Of a stretch of 64,000 bases of DNA, positions 28,574 through 37,312 are shown one piece after another. Position numbers and translations under genes: made by a program. Location: assembly GCF_032163395.1 (NCBI RefSeq), contig NZ_CP119968.1, positions 4,428,001-4,492,000 on the forward strand, written 5' to 3'. Each line of letters begins with the position of its first letter. Positions within the stretch are counted from its first letter, which is position 1. The notes beneath the pieces were generated by a model that saw only the letters and a program-made list of their open reading frames with translations, was not told the origin of the DNA and ran no database searches. Origin of the DNA: Gloeocapsopsis dulcis. GTDB taxonomy: Bacteria > Cyanobacteriota > Cyanobacteriia > Cyanobacteriales > Chroococcidiopsidaceae.

Positions 28574-30001
28574 ATCCCTCTTTTGTGACACTGGCAGGAG
28601 AAAAATATTCCTAGCTACTAAGCAGCAATGCTTAGAGACAGTTTTGGGGAACCACGAAAACGGTTCATGTGCATCATCAATCGGGAGAAACTATGCTTAA
28701 ATCCTGGAAGGGAAAACACTTCTAACCAAGGTGCAAGCAAGCAGTAGAAGATGTAAGGTTGGATGATTAATCGTAAGTTATTGAGCGCACTCTTCCAAGT
28801 CGTTCCTTCTTCCCACCGAGGATGCTGCCAAAAGCACTCTAAAATCGTCGAGGATGCTCCCTTGCTAGAAGACTGTGGGGACGACAAGCACGACTGAAAA
28901 TAATCAGCGTGTAAACTGACCATCAAATAGGCACTGAAGATCATCTCCCACCACCGTTCGATACTGCCATAATCAGTTAAGCGGAAATCTGCCCACCCCA
29001 ACTCGGTTTTAACTTGCTTGAAACCATATTCAATCCCACTTCTCAAGCTATATAAACGAGCTAATTCTCGATGTATCTTACCCTTGAGATTGGTCATGAT
29101 ATACCAGCTATCGCCATCAGGGTCTGCGACTTCTCCTTTAGTAATCTGAAAAAACCTCACCTGGCGAGGTTTACCAAAGATAATCTCTCGAATCCAGCGT
29201 TGTTCCCCTTGACGATGAGAGAGCAACTGCTGATAGCCATGCCAGCGGTTATATCGTACTTTCCATCCTTTGGGCATGAGAACTGGATGGTTGCTGCGAA
29301 TTGCTACGATGTAGGGCAATTGTTGTTGACTTAACTCTCCAGTCACATCACCACTTTCTCCATAAAGACTATCAGCTAATACAAGCTTGATAGTGAAACC
29401 GGAAGCTCTCAATTCTTGCAAGATTTCTACAGCGAGCTGAGGTTTTGTCTTGTACTCGTCTCCTGCTTTAAGCCGATGACGTGGCTTGAAAATTTTGAAT
29501 AACAACGGATAGGTTAACCCGTCCACTAGAGCATAAGCATTAACAGAGACGATGCCATTTTCTGTTTTACCTAAATTGCCAATGTAGTGTCTGGCAACAT
29601 AATCGGTTGCTTGTCCTTTCTTGACATCTCCGGTTTCATCGATGCACAACACAATTGGTTGTTCTCTAATCAGTTGTTTAGCCACAACCTCGTTGCTCTA
29701 AGTTGCGACACTTTCCCAGGTGCATCACGCAGAAAATGGTGAAGAGCTTGTCCATCTTTGAGTCCGACTGCACGAGCAATCTGAGGTAAGGACTTACGAG
29801 GCAGCTCAGAAATGATGCCTAAATGTAACCACTGGAATGCTTCAAAAGTCCTGAGTTCTCTAAACAAATGCTGATAAATTTGACAGTATTCATTGACGAA
29901 CGTCACGCTGGGTTGGGCAGGTTGGCGAGGAACCATTGCTCCACCTTACTTCTAGGCTTACTTTTCCTAATTTACTCTCTTAAGAGTAACAAAAGAGGGA
30001 T
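28574..30001. mobile_element. IS701-like (IS4-superfamily) insertion element
   Basis: Bounded by inverted repeats ATCCCTCTTTTGT (28574-28586) and ACAAAAGAGGGAT (29989-30001), 13 of 13. The outermost A-T may be coincidence. It holds a split transposase on the minus strand. The two sides are unrelated truncated genes (tnpB on the left, rep on the right), and the four flanking bases differ (TTTA or TTAT against TAGT or AGTC), so there is no target duplication. A deletion or recombination must have occurred after insertion. Confidence 0.75.
28618..29936 (-). pseudogene. IS701-family DDE transposase, frameshifted
   Basis: The N-terminal part (29936-29670) runs from MVPRQPAQPSVTF through LPQIARAVGLKDGQALHHFL to RATRLWLNN and stops. 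The catalytic part continues in the -1 frame from about 29685 to 28618: VLCIDETGDVKKG (first Asp), LVLADSLYGESGDV (second Asp) and the SGIEYGFKQVKTELGWADF block (Glu). The combined length of about 440 residues matches a full transposase. In related proteins the joint reads LWLTKQLIREQ, but here about one codon is shortened, so an indel mutation is more likely than programmed frameshifting. Confidence 0.8.
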
Positions 30002-30644
30002 AGTCGTGCTGACTTTTGCCATAGTTCTACCCAACGCTCCTGAGATAAATAATTAAGACCAAAATAGCTAGGAGCAACCATTAATAAACAGTGAATATGT
30101 GGGTGGGCATTTCCATCCTTGCCCCGTGTCACTTCAACTGATTTGATCCACCCTATTGCTGGAAAATCTTTTAGCTTAGTCAGTCTTACAAACGACTTGT
30201 TCATCCAGTCCAAAGTTTTTTGTAACTCATAGATTGGGCAATTCTTGACTGTTAACGTCAAAAACAACCAGCGGTATTTTGGGTAATCTTGCTTGACCTT
30301 GGGCAAAGCTTGATAGGCTTTTGCCTTCCACATAAGACTTCGCCTCCACTGGCAAACTGGACAATGCCGCACTCGGCAAAACCGAGAGGCTGCTAGCTTC
30401 AGCTTATATTCTCCATCACTAGCTTCAAGAACTAATCTAAAATCCAATAACTCAGCACAAGTCTTAGTACGTTGCGAATACTTGTTATATCGGCTTTTTG
30501 CATAGTAGTCAGAAACGCGATCACTGTTATGTTTGTGTTTGTCCCAGACTTTATCTCGTTCAGATAAATCTCCTAGACTTAGTGCATTATGACCTTTGTC
30601 CGATACACTAGAAACAAATATGTCCGCGTCTGATATTTTTTCAG
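30002..30644 (-). pseudogene. Rolling-circle replication initiator (plasmid Rep, pUB110-like), 3'-truncated
   Basis: The minus strand encodes the N-terminal part of a cyanobacterial protein Rep. It runs from SERDKVWDKHKHNSDRVS to CRVRHCPVCQWRRSLMWKAK (zinc-finger-like) and WLFLTLTVKNCPIYEL. GWIKSVEVTRGKDGNAHPHI follows, whose HPHIH is the HUH motif that binds the catalytic metal. It then reaches WVELWQKSARL, where the IS701-like element cuts it; the catalytic Tyr is lost. The frame is open to 30644 with no ATG before 30447, so the 5' end is also unclear. It is a relic of an integrated plasmid or rolling-circle element. Confidence 0.8.
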
Positions 30645-30648
30645 ATAC

Positions 30649-30710
30649 TAAAAGACCCTTGGTATTCAGTTGAGTGAGTAGTTACTCTCAACCCTACCAA
30701 GGGTCTTTTA
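30649..30710. repeat. Perfect 16-bp inverted repeat upstream of rep
   Basis: TAAAAGACCCTTGGTA (30649-30664) pairs perfectly with TACCAAGGGTCTTTTA (30695-30710) across 30 nt. The loop itself contains TGAG...CTCA with GTAGTTAC symmetry. It ends with A/T runs on both sides, so it could act as a bidirectional terminator. Its place directly upstream of the rep relic also fits a rolling-circle double-strand origin. The sequence cannot decide between these. Confidence 0.5.
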
Positions 30711-30839
30711 TGTTGTCAATCCGCTCAAATATTCGTGGGGCAAGGGATAACGTGAGGAGCTTCGACGAGCGCTATCCCTTATTATTCAAGTGCGGGGTTA
30801 TCAAGAGCATTACAGGTTTTAGAAGAATATCTGGACGCT

Positions 30840-31067
30840 GTGTGTAAAGGTCTTCCAGTGGCAGCAGTGCAGCAGTTGAAGATTTGTCCTCAATGTTGGA
30901 CACCAGGAACTGAAGCTGAACAAATGTGGTTGAACCCCCGCTCAAAATATTGTTTCAGTTGTGGAACGCAACTGCGCGAGCGCTGCGTCAGCTGTAATGA
31001 ACCAATTAAATCTATTAAATTTCGCTTTTGTCCTTATTGTGGAAATGCATATAAATCTGCTAAGTAA
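30840..31067 (+). CDS. Small zinc-ribbon protein, probably N-terminally incomplete
   Basis: A 75-residue frame from GTG 30840 with paired Cys motifs: ICPQC, YCFSCG, CVSCN and FCPYCG, i.e. two zinc ribbons ending just before the stop. In-frame sequence upstream to 30756 (ALQVLEEYLDAV directly before the GTG) reads like part of the same protein but has no ATG, so the gene may have lost its true start. A nucleic-acid or protein-binding scaffold is likely, with no catalytic motif. Confidence 0.6.
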   Translation: MCKGLPVAAVQQLKICPQCWTPGTEAEQMWLNPRSKYCFSCGTQLRERCVSCNEPIKSIKFRFCPYCGNAYKSAK

Positions 31068-31082
31068 AGCCTTTAGAGCCAA

Positions 31083-31727
31083 ATGGCACTTTATGTCAGC
31101 TTCGCTCTAACTGCCCCTTATTGCTGCTTTGTGTGGAAGTTTTATCAATTTGCCATTTTTCATCTTGACAGCGTGTCTGTCAGAACGGCGAATAAACTTT
31201 GAACTCTTTCCGCTTTGGCTATTAAAATCCTGGTGCTTACCTGCATACAGAACCCGAAACCAACCCTATAGTTACGTTGGGATAAATGTATCAGGGGGTC
31301 TAATTCCCATTATTTTGGCACTTTACCAATTTCAGCGCACTCAACCCTTAGCAATTTTATTGGTAACAGCGATCGTTGGGGTGTTAAATTACTTCCTGGT
31401 GAAAGTTATACCAGGAAGAGCAATTGTTATCAGAGAGTCGAGGTTTTGGCTAATTGCAAGTGTTGCTGCTTTGTTGGCAATGGCAGTCGTTGCTCCTGGA
31501 GTCAACCGTACTGATGTGTCAGTTGCTTTTGCGGGGGGAGTGTTGGGAACAACAATTGGAGCTGATTTACTACATATAAAGGATGTTCGTCCTGAAACGG
31601 CAGCCACCCCCTTATCATTGGAGGTGCAGGATTAGCTGATGCGATCGCCCAATGCGGTTTGTGTGCTTTAATAATCGCTGAATGGCTTCCTGCTACCATC
31701 GCTTGGCTATCTGCTTATTTTCGGTAG
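31083..31727 (+). pseudogene. DUF1614 membrane protein gene with two frameshifts
   Basis: Three frames together encode a DUF1614 protein of about 215 residues. They are MALYVSFALTAP (31083 on); LIAALCGSFINLPFFIL to VRPETAATP (with VGINVSGGLIPIILALYQF and FAGGVLGTTIGADLLHI as family blocks); and IIGGAGLADAIAQCGLCALI to the TAG at 31725. Both joins fall in C-runs followed by TTAT (about 31114-31117 and 31607-31611), each apparently short by one C. Either the gene is dead or the assembly has homopolymer errors. The protein would have several membrane segments. Confidence 0.7.
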
Positions 31728-31803
31728 ATTAATATAGCCCATGTTTCAGGTTTTGTCGTAAAAATGATCGGGTGTAAAGGTTCACTTAGTTGTAGAGGCA
31801 CTG

Positions 31804-32157
31804 ATGGGTGAAAGCTGGTTTCCAGAACGCAGTATTTTGAGTTGGATGAGTTACCGCAGCATCCTCAGTATTGGTAGCGCCGGAAGTATTTTGAGTATTG
31901 GTAGCGTTGGCAGCATCCTCAGTATTGGTAGCGCCGGAAGTATTCTGAGTATTGGTAGCGCTGGTTGTCTTTTAAGTGTCTTGAGCGCCGGAAGTATTCT
32001 ATCTGTCTTGAGTGCTGGCAGCATTCTGAGTATACTGCAATTCACCACAGGCTGGGTGCACTATGCTACAATGCCGTTTTCCACCTTGCCTAAATTGCCA
32101 ATATGTAGTCTACCTGGTGAAATAACGAGTGTCCGAAGGTATACTTTGCTTGGGTAG
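31804..32157 (+). CDS. Nonapeptide-repeat protein (GSILSIGSA units)
   Basis: A 117-residue ORF beginning MGESWFPERSILSWMSYR, then seven near-perfect nine-residue units of the form GSILSIGSA (about residues 18-80; 27-bp DNA units from about 31855 to 32040), the last three drifting to LLSVLSA and ILSVLSA. Every third or so position is a small or beta-branched residue, suggesting a regular beta-helix or amyloid-like stack. The C-terminal 38 residues have different character and may be out of frame. GTAGAGG precedes the ATG. I know no function. Confidence 0.5.
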   Translation: MGESWFPERSILSWMSYRSILSIGSAGSILSIGSVGSILSIGSAGSILSIGSAGCLLSVLSAGSILSVLSAGSILSILQFTTGWVHYATMPFSTLPKLPICSLPGEITSVRRYTLLG

Positions 32158-32210
32158 CTCCGACTTCAATCGGAAGGCATTTGCGATTCATGCAGGATAT
32201 TTAATGAAAC

Positions 32211-32234
32211 AAAAAAAGCCCGTCGATGCGGGCT
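32211..32234 (-). terminator. Rho-independent terminator of htpG
   Basis: On the minus strand AGCCCG-CATCGA-CGGGCT forms a 6-bp GC-rich stem followed by TTTTTTT (A-run 32211-32217), 27 bp after the htpG stop. This is a classical intrinsic terminator. Confidence 0.85.
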
Positions 32235-32260
32235 ATCATCCATAATTAAACTCAATACAC

Positions 32261-34234
32261 CTAACTTTTAGCAGCACGTTCTGTCAGTTTTGTCAATACC
32301 TGATTAGACCGTTCAACAAAAGCTTTCATTCCTTCAGCATCAAATCCTTTTTGTGCCATCAACGCTAAATCGTAGACATGATGACAAATCATATTCGCTA
32401 ACTCTGCTGAAGGAGACGAAGTATCTCCTTGCAGAATACTACCTTGATTTAAACTTACAAGATTCTGAATCAGTGGGTGCGCTGTATTCACCAGCAGAAT
32501 GTGTTCCTCAGGAAACTGGGCGGATTGCTGTTGCATAAATGCGTTCATCTCTTGGAGGCGGCGCATAAATTCTGGTAATAATACCATTGCTGGCGGTGTT
32601 CCTTGTGGATCGTCTGACTTGAGTGCTTCAGTGCGAATGTTAAGTTTGGGCTTGTTGAGGGCTTGTTGGAAGAGTTCTTTGATCAATTCACTACGAGTTT
32701 TATTTGTCTTAGGATCGACAATTTCCGCAGCTTTGTCTTGATCTAACAACGTTTCATCCAAGTCAGAGTCTACCCGTGAGAACTTGACATCAGGATATTC
32801 GCGTTCGAGGAATGTAATAAAGTGGGTATCGATGAACGAGTCCAGAAATAGGACTTCTAAACCCTGGTTCTTGTGCAGTTCTACATATGTTGCTTGGGTA
32901 ACTTGATCGGTGCAGTAATACACCCGATTTTCATGGCGCTGTTTATTCCGTTCGAGGTATTCTTTCAGCGTTGTGTAAGGAAGTGTTGCAGTTTCTGATT
33001 CTTGCGGAGTTACATCTTGCCAGACATCGCCTTCTTGCGACTGTACCTCAACGTTGGATGTTGCACCACTTTTTGCTTCATTAGTCGTGCGATAAATAAT
33101 GATATCTTCAACTTGTTTTTTAAATTTCTCGTCGTTGAGCGCACCAAATTTGACGAAAGTGCCGATATCTTGCCAAGCCTTGATGTATTCTTCCTTATTA
33201 TCGCGGTAAAGTTCCTTGAGGCGATCGCCGACTTTGCGTGAAATATAATCTGCGATTCTGCGTACGGTGCGATCCATTTGTAAAGCACTCCGCGACACAT
33301 TCAGCGGAATATCAGTGCTATCAATCACACCGCGCATTGGTAATAAAAACTTGGGAATAATTTCCTCGCAGTGATCGCTGACAAACACTTGGTTGCAGAA
33401 TAACTTAATCTGTCCTTGCGTCACATCAACATCTGGCTTCAACTTAGGAAAATACAATATTCCATTGAGAATGAAGGGATAATCAGTGTTGAGATGTACC
33501 CAGATGAGTGGTTCTTCTTGAAAAGGATATAAGTAGCGGTAGAACTCTAAATAATCTTCCTTCGTTAAACTATTGGGAGATTCGCGCCACGGTGCTTTTT
33601 GCCGATTAAGTACCTCATCTTCAAGTTTAATCGGTACTGACATAAAGTCGCAGTATGTCTTCACCAACTGCTTGATCCGCGCTGGTTCTAGATATTCTTG
33701 TTCTTCTTCTTGCAGAGTCAGCGTGATTGTTGTCCCGCGTTGTGTGCGGGGTGAATCTTCTAAACGAAACTCTGGCGAACCATCACACGACCAATGTACA
33801 GCAGTGGCACCTTCTTGATACGAAAGTGTATCAATCTCAACCTTTTGCGCCACCATGAACGAGGAATAAAACCCCAATCCAAAATGCCCGATAATTGGTT
33901 GATCGGATTTACCTTGGTACTTGTGAATAAATTCTTCTGCACTTGAAAAGGCGACTTGGTTAATATATTTCTTCACTTCCTCGGCAGTCATGCCGATACC
34001 ATTGTCGCTAATCGAGAGAGTTTTTTGCTCTTTATCAATCGCAATCTGAATTTCTGGTTCGCCAACGTCGCCAGTGTACTCTCCAGCGCGGGATACCATT
34101 TTTAGCTTCTGGATGGCATCTACAGCGTTGGATACGAGTTCCCGTAAGAATATTTCGTGGTCGGAGTAAAGCGATTTCTTAATAATTGGAAAGATGTTTT
34201 CAGTATGAATACTGATCGTGCCTTGTTCCAGCAT
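32261..34234 (-). CDS. htpG: Molecular chaperone HtpG (Hsp90)
   Basis: A 657-residue Hsp90. The N-terminal GHKL ATPase domain shows LVSNAVDAI, DNGIGMT and GHFGLGFYSSF; the middle domain has VFVSD and a conserved GVIDSTDIPLNVSRSALQ; the C-terminal dimerisation domain is complete. HtpG assists folding of client proteins in heat and light stress. The ATG at 34234 is the usual start (MLEQGTISIHTEN). A hairpin terminator follows. I see no CIRCE element upstream. Confidence 0.97.
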   Translation of the reverse strand: MLEQGTISIHTENIFPIIKKSLYSDHEIFLRELVSNAVDAIQKLKMVSRAGEYTGDVGEPEIQIAIDKEQKTLSISDNGIGMTAEEVKKYINQVAFSSAEEFIHKYQGKSDQPIIGHFGLGFYSSFMVAQKVEIDTLSYQEGATAVHWSCDGSPEFRLEDSPRTQRGTTITLTLQEEEQEYLEPARIKQLVKTYCDFMSVPIKLEDEVLNRQKAPWRESPNSLTKEDYLEFYRYLYPFQEEPLIWVHLNTDYPFILNGILYFPKLKPDVDVTQGQIKLFCNQVFVSDHCEEIIPKFLLPMRGVIDSTDIPLNVSRSALQMDRTVRRIADYISRKVGDRLKELYRDNKEEYIKAWQDIGTFVKFGALNDEKFKKQVEDIIIYRTTNEAKSGATSNVEVQSQEGDVWQDVTPQESETATLPYTTLKEYLERNKQRHENRVYYCTDQVTQATYVELHKNQGLEVLFLDSFIDTHFITFLEREYPDVKFSRVDSDLDETLLDQDKAAEIVDPKTNKTRSELIKELFQQALNKPKLNIRTEALKSDDPQGTPPAMVLLPEFMRRLQEMNAFMQQQSAQFPEEHILLVNTAHPLIQNLVSLNQGSILQGDTSSPSAELANMICHHVYDLALMAQKGFDAEGMKAFVERSNQVLTKLTERAAKS

Positions 34235-34776
34235 GATGATTTACTTTGTTGGTTCTTCATTCAGGATCATAAAGGCAGATCAAGTGTGATCGCCGTAATT
34301 TTAAACAGAGAAATTGCCCCCCGCTACAATTCGGTTTACCCTACCTTATTTCTACAATCCGTCTACATGTTAACAGATATGCCCTTTCTAGCCTTTCCCG
34401 TGATTTTCCTGTAGCTTTATTTTTTTCAACTCGTGGTTTTCACGTAAATTTTATCTAACTTTCTCCCATTTTAAAGATCGTATAAACCTTTACTGTAAAT
34501 CTCCGCATATACCGAAATAACAAATTAATCTATATTAGTGTCTATTTTACTAATAAATACTAGTTGTACGTAAATTTACTGTAACTCCAGTAATGCAAAA
34601 ATGTTTGTGCTTTTAAAGCGCAGATATTGTAGTTGCAAGAATACAAAATCTTCATTGCTATCTGAAAAAAATCTCCTGAAAGCAGGATTCAGGTAGTTAT
34701 CTATTGCCTTTTTTTGGAAACCAAAAGTTCATTTCAGACTGAACTTTCAATTTGTTATTTTCCTATAAGTAGAACA
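34235..34776. other. Divergent intergenic region with no gene seen
   Basis: This 540-bp AT-rich region separates htpG from the WecG/TagA-like gene. I see no RNA gene, repeat or clear operator. It must contain the promoters of both genes. Confidence 0.5.
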
Positions 34777-35547
34777 ATGAAACTCGTAAAAATACTCAAC
34801 ATCTCGCTTAATAACTTATCTAAAGTAGAGTTATTAAAACAACTCAAATCGGGTGTTGTGTTTACACCTAATGTAGATCACATGGTTAAGCTACAATACG
34901 ACCGCGAATTTTTGCAAACTTATTTGCAAGCTGATTACAAAGTATGTGACAGTCAAATTTTAGTTTATGCCTCAAGATTTCTAGGAACTCCTATTAAAGA
35001 AAAGGTTTCTGGGTCAGACTTTTTTCCAGCATTCTATATATATCATAGAAACAATTCTAATATTAAAATCTTCCTTTTAGGAGGTAAGCAAGGGGTAGCA
35101 CAACGAGCTGCTAAAAGAATCAATAATAAAGTTGGTAGAAATATAGTAATAGGCGCTCATTCCCCTTCTTTTGGTTTTGAAAAGAACGAACAAGAGTGTT
35201 TAGAAATTATAGATATGATTAATCAGTCTGGTGCGTCGGTTTTGGCAGTAGGAGTTGGCGCACCAAAGCAAGAAAAATGGATTATAAAATATAAAGACAG
35301 ACTACCAAACATTAAGATATTTCTAGCTGTAGGAGCAACAATCGATTTTGAGGCAGGAAATGTGAAAAGAGCGCCAGAATGGATGAGCAATGCAGGCTTT
35401 GAATGGTTATATAGATTATTAGTAGAACCTCAACGACTGTGGAAAAGATATTTAGTAGAAGACTTACCGTTTTTTTGGTTAGTTTTAAAACAAAAACTCA
35501 AGTTATATAATCTTCCTACTACTAGTGTAGATGAAAGAGTAGTTTAA
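34777..35547 (+). CDS. WecG/TagA/CpsF family glycosyltransferase (GT26)
   Basis: A 256-residue enzyme with the GT26 blocks VVFTPNVDHMVKLQYD (about residues 28-43), KVSGSDFFPAF, VGVGAPKQEKWI and FLAVGATIDFEAGNVKRAPEWM. These enzymes transfer ManNAc, ManNAcA or similar sugars to lipid-linked GlcNAc, the second step of O-unit assembly. ATG 34777 is chosen over the upstream 34714 because it directly starts the conserved fold. It is transcribed away from the rest of the polysaccharide cluster but clearly belongs to it. Confidence 0.88.
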   Translation: MKLVKILNISLNNLSKVELLKQLKSGVVFTPNVDHMVKLQYDREFLQTYLQADYKVCDSQILVYASRFLGTPIKEKVSGSDFFPAFYIYHRNNSNIKIFLLGGKQGVAQRAAKRINNKVGRNIVIGAHSPSFGFEKNEQECLEIIDMINQSGASVLAVGVGAPKQEKWIIKYKDRLPNIKIFLAVGATIDFEAGNVKRAPEWMSNAGFEWLYRLLVEPQRLWKRYLVEDLPFFWLVLKQKLKLYNLPTTSVDERVV

Positions 35548-35580
35548 TTTTAAAGCCCTAAATCTACTTGTCATTTAAAA

Positions 35581-35610
35581 AATCTCCTTTGCTATGAAGG
35601 AGATTTTTTA
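35581..35610 (+). terminator. Terminator after the WecG/TagA gene
   Basis: AATCTCCTT (35581-35589) pairs with AAGGAGATT (35597-35605), loop of 7 nt, followed by a T-run. The stem is also preceded by A residues, so it may work in both directions; it lies 34 bp after the stop. Confidence 0.85.
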
Positions 35611-35703
35611 GTTCTACTTTAGTCAGCCTTAACTTTAATATCAAGAAGTCAGTAGGCATTAACTTAAGATTATCTAAATTAACTTACCTACTTAAATAAC
35701 AGC

Positions 35704-36456
35704 TTAACTTCTTGCTAGTAACTTTTGCTCTCCTCTACGCGCCACTACCCTTGCTGGAACACCTACTGCAATTGAATAAGGAGGAACATTTTTGGTGACA
35801 ACAGCCCCTGCTCCAATAACGCTGCCTTGACCGATGGTAACGCCATCCAGGACTGTTACTCCGTTACCTAACCAACAATCATCTTCAATGACAATTCCCT
35901 TGCGAGTTACCCCTTGATCCCAAATATAACGAGATGGATCGGCAAAGATGTGATTATTAGCGTAGATTCCGACATATGAGGCAATTAAACAGCATTTACC
36001 AATCTTGATATTACCAGGACCAGCAATACAGCTATAAGCACCAATAACTGTACGTTCGCCAACTTCAATTTGGCAGTTTCCTTCGCTGGGAACAACACTG
36101 ATATTGACACCGCGCTCAATACATACGCGATCGCGCAAAATAATTTGACTATTTTGTCCTCGTGCTGTGAGGCGAACGTCACGGAGAATCTTAACTTCAT
36201 CACCCATATCTAGATGCTCAGTACCAAAGATTTCTACTCCAAACTCAATATACACAGATTTCCCCATTCGCTTCATAATAGGGCGGTACATAAATTGTCT
36301 TAGTAGAGATCCAGGAAGTTTTGGAATCGAACCCACTAGCAGAAAGATTGCAGTTTCCTTGACACGCGACCATAATAAATTAACTTTACGCTCAGATGAA
36401 AACAATTGCTGCTTTGAGCTGCTTGTATTGATATTCATAGTTAACTTGTTCTCCAT
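35704..36456 (-). CDS. Hexapeptide-repeat acyltransferase (capsule O-acetyltransferase type)
   Basis: A 250-residue protein with left-handed beta-helix hexapeptide repeats from about residue 65 to 230. It includes the WbbJ/CysE-like phrase ERTVIGAYSCIAGPGNIKIG, EDDCWLGNGVTVLDGVTIG and GSVIGAGAVVTKNVPPYSIA followed by VGVPARVV. The trimeric LbH fold with this final block is standard for acetyl-CoA-dependent sugar O- or N-acetyltransferases. A basic N-terminal region precedes it. The start may be Met1 or Met7. It likely decorates the polysaccharide made by the neighbouring cluster. Confidence 0.85.
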   Translation of the reverse strand: MENKLTMNINTSSSKQQLFSSERKVNLLWSRVKETAIFLLVGSIPKLPGSLLRQFMYRPIMKRMGKSVYIEFGVEIFGTEHLDMGDEVKILRDVRLTARGQNSQIILRDRVCIERGVNISVVPSEGNCQIEVGERTVIGAYSCIAGPGNIKIGKCCLIASYVGIYANNHIFADPSRYIWDQGVTRKGIVIEDDCWLGNGVTVLDGVTIGQGSVIGAGAVVTKNVPPYSIAVGVPARVVARRGEQKLLARS

Positions 36457-37312
36457 TATTCCTAAAGAATATTGCTCTCCTTAAGCCAGCAAATATCAGT
36501 TTGCTTGAAGCTATTTAAGCCTTATGTGAGCGCAATATATTTCGCAAAAAACTAAGCTGTAACTGAGAAGCCAAAGCTGAAGTTTAACTAATTTCCACTA
36601 CTACCGCTAAGCCAATATCTCTAAAAAATATAATCTTAGTTTAGAGAGCAGTACGATGATTTTGAATACATTGGCTTAGGCTTTTATCAAGCCTAGTAGA
36701 ATTCACCTCAATTAATGAATGAGGTCTACTACTTCAAGAAAATTTGGTAATTTACTGTGCCCAACTTATGGTGGAGTGTCACCTACTTCAGACATCACAT
36801 TGAAGTCCACCATTGGTGCAAATAAGTAGATACTTCCCCGATTTCGGTATCGGTGTTCTTGCAACCAGTTTCTAGTACCTAGTACTTTGTTCACGACGGG
36901 AAGTTATCCTGAAAACTTAATAGTTTAATGCTTCTGCTAATCGCTGAGCCTTTTCACTAAACTTGAGCAATATTTTTGCAAATAAGCAAAATTATAAATA
37001 TACCAGATACAATCTTGTATTTACTCTTAAAAATAGTTATTTGGTTTTTTATTATGTTCATCTACATAATAATACTTATGCTCAATTTAAGCAACTAGCT
37101 TAAAGATAAGAATATACAAAGATATTTAATATTATTGTAAATATTTAATGAAGCTATCTCAAAAATAAGGAAATACCACAACTACCTGAGAAAAATATTT
37201 AATATATTGAGAGAAGGGGTAATAGGTAATATGCAGATATAGTTGCATTTCGTTTAACAATGACCACAGAGCGATCACCCGATAAACGTGTAACTTTAGA
37301 CACAACAGTATA
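36457..37312. other. Long intergenic region with nested hairpins
   Basis: 856 bp without a convincing ORF. It contains several complementary pairs: TAGGCTT/AAGCCTA near 36677-36695; ACCTCA/TGAGGT near 36707-36725; and a nested set ATGGTGGA (36768-36775)/TCCACCAT (36806-36813) enclosing ACTTCA (36785-36790)/TGAAGT (36801-36806). The distal part (36970-37210) is very AT-rich. A structured leader or small RNA is possible but unproven. Confidence 0.4.

Noticed and set aside
31855-32040. 27-bp repeat array considered as a CRISPR array
   Set aside because: There are no unique spacers: the units are contiguous, in frame and encode a nonapeptide repeat.
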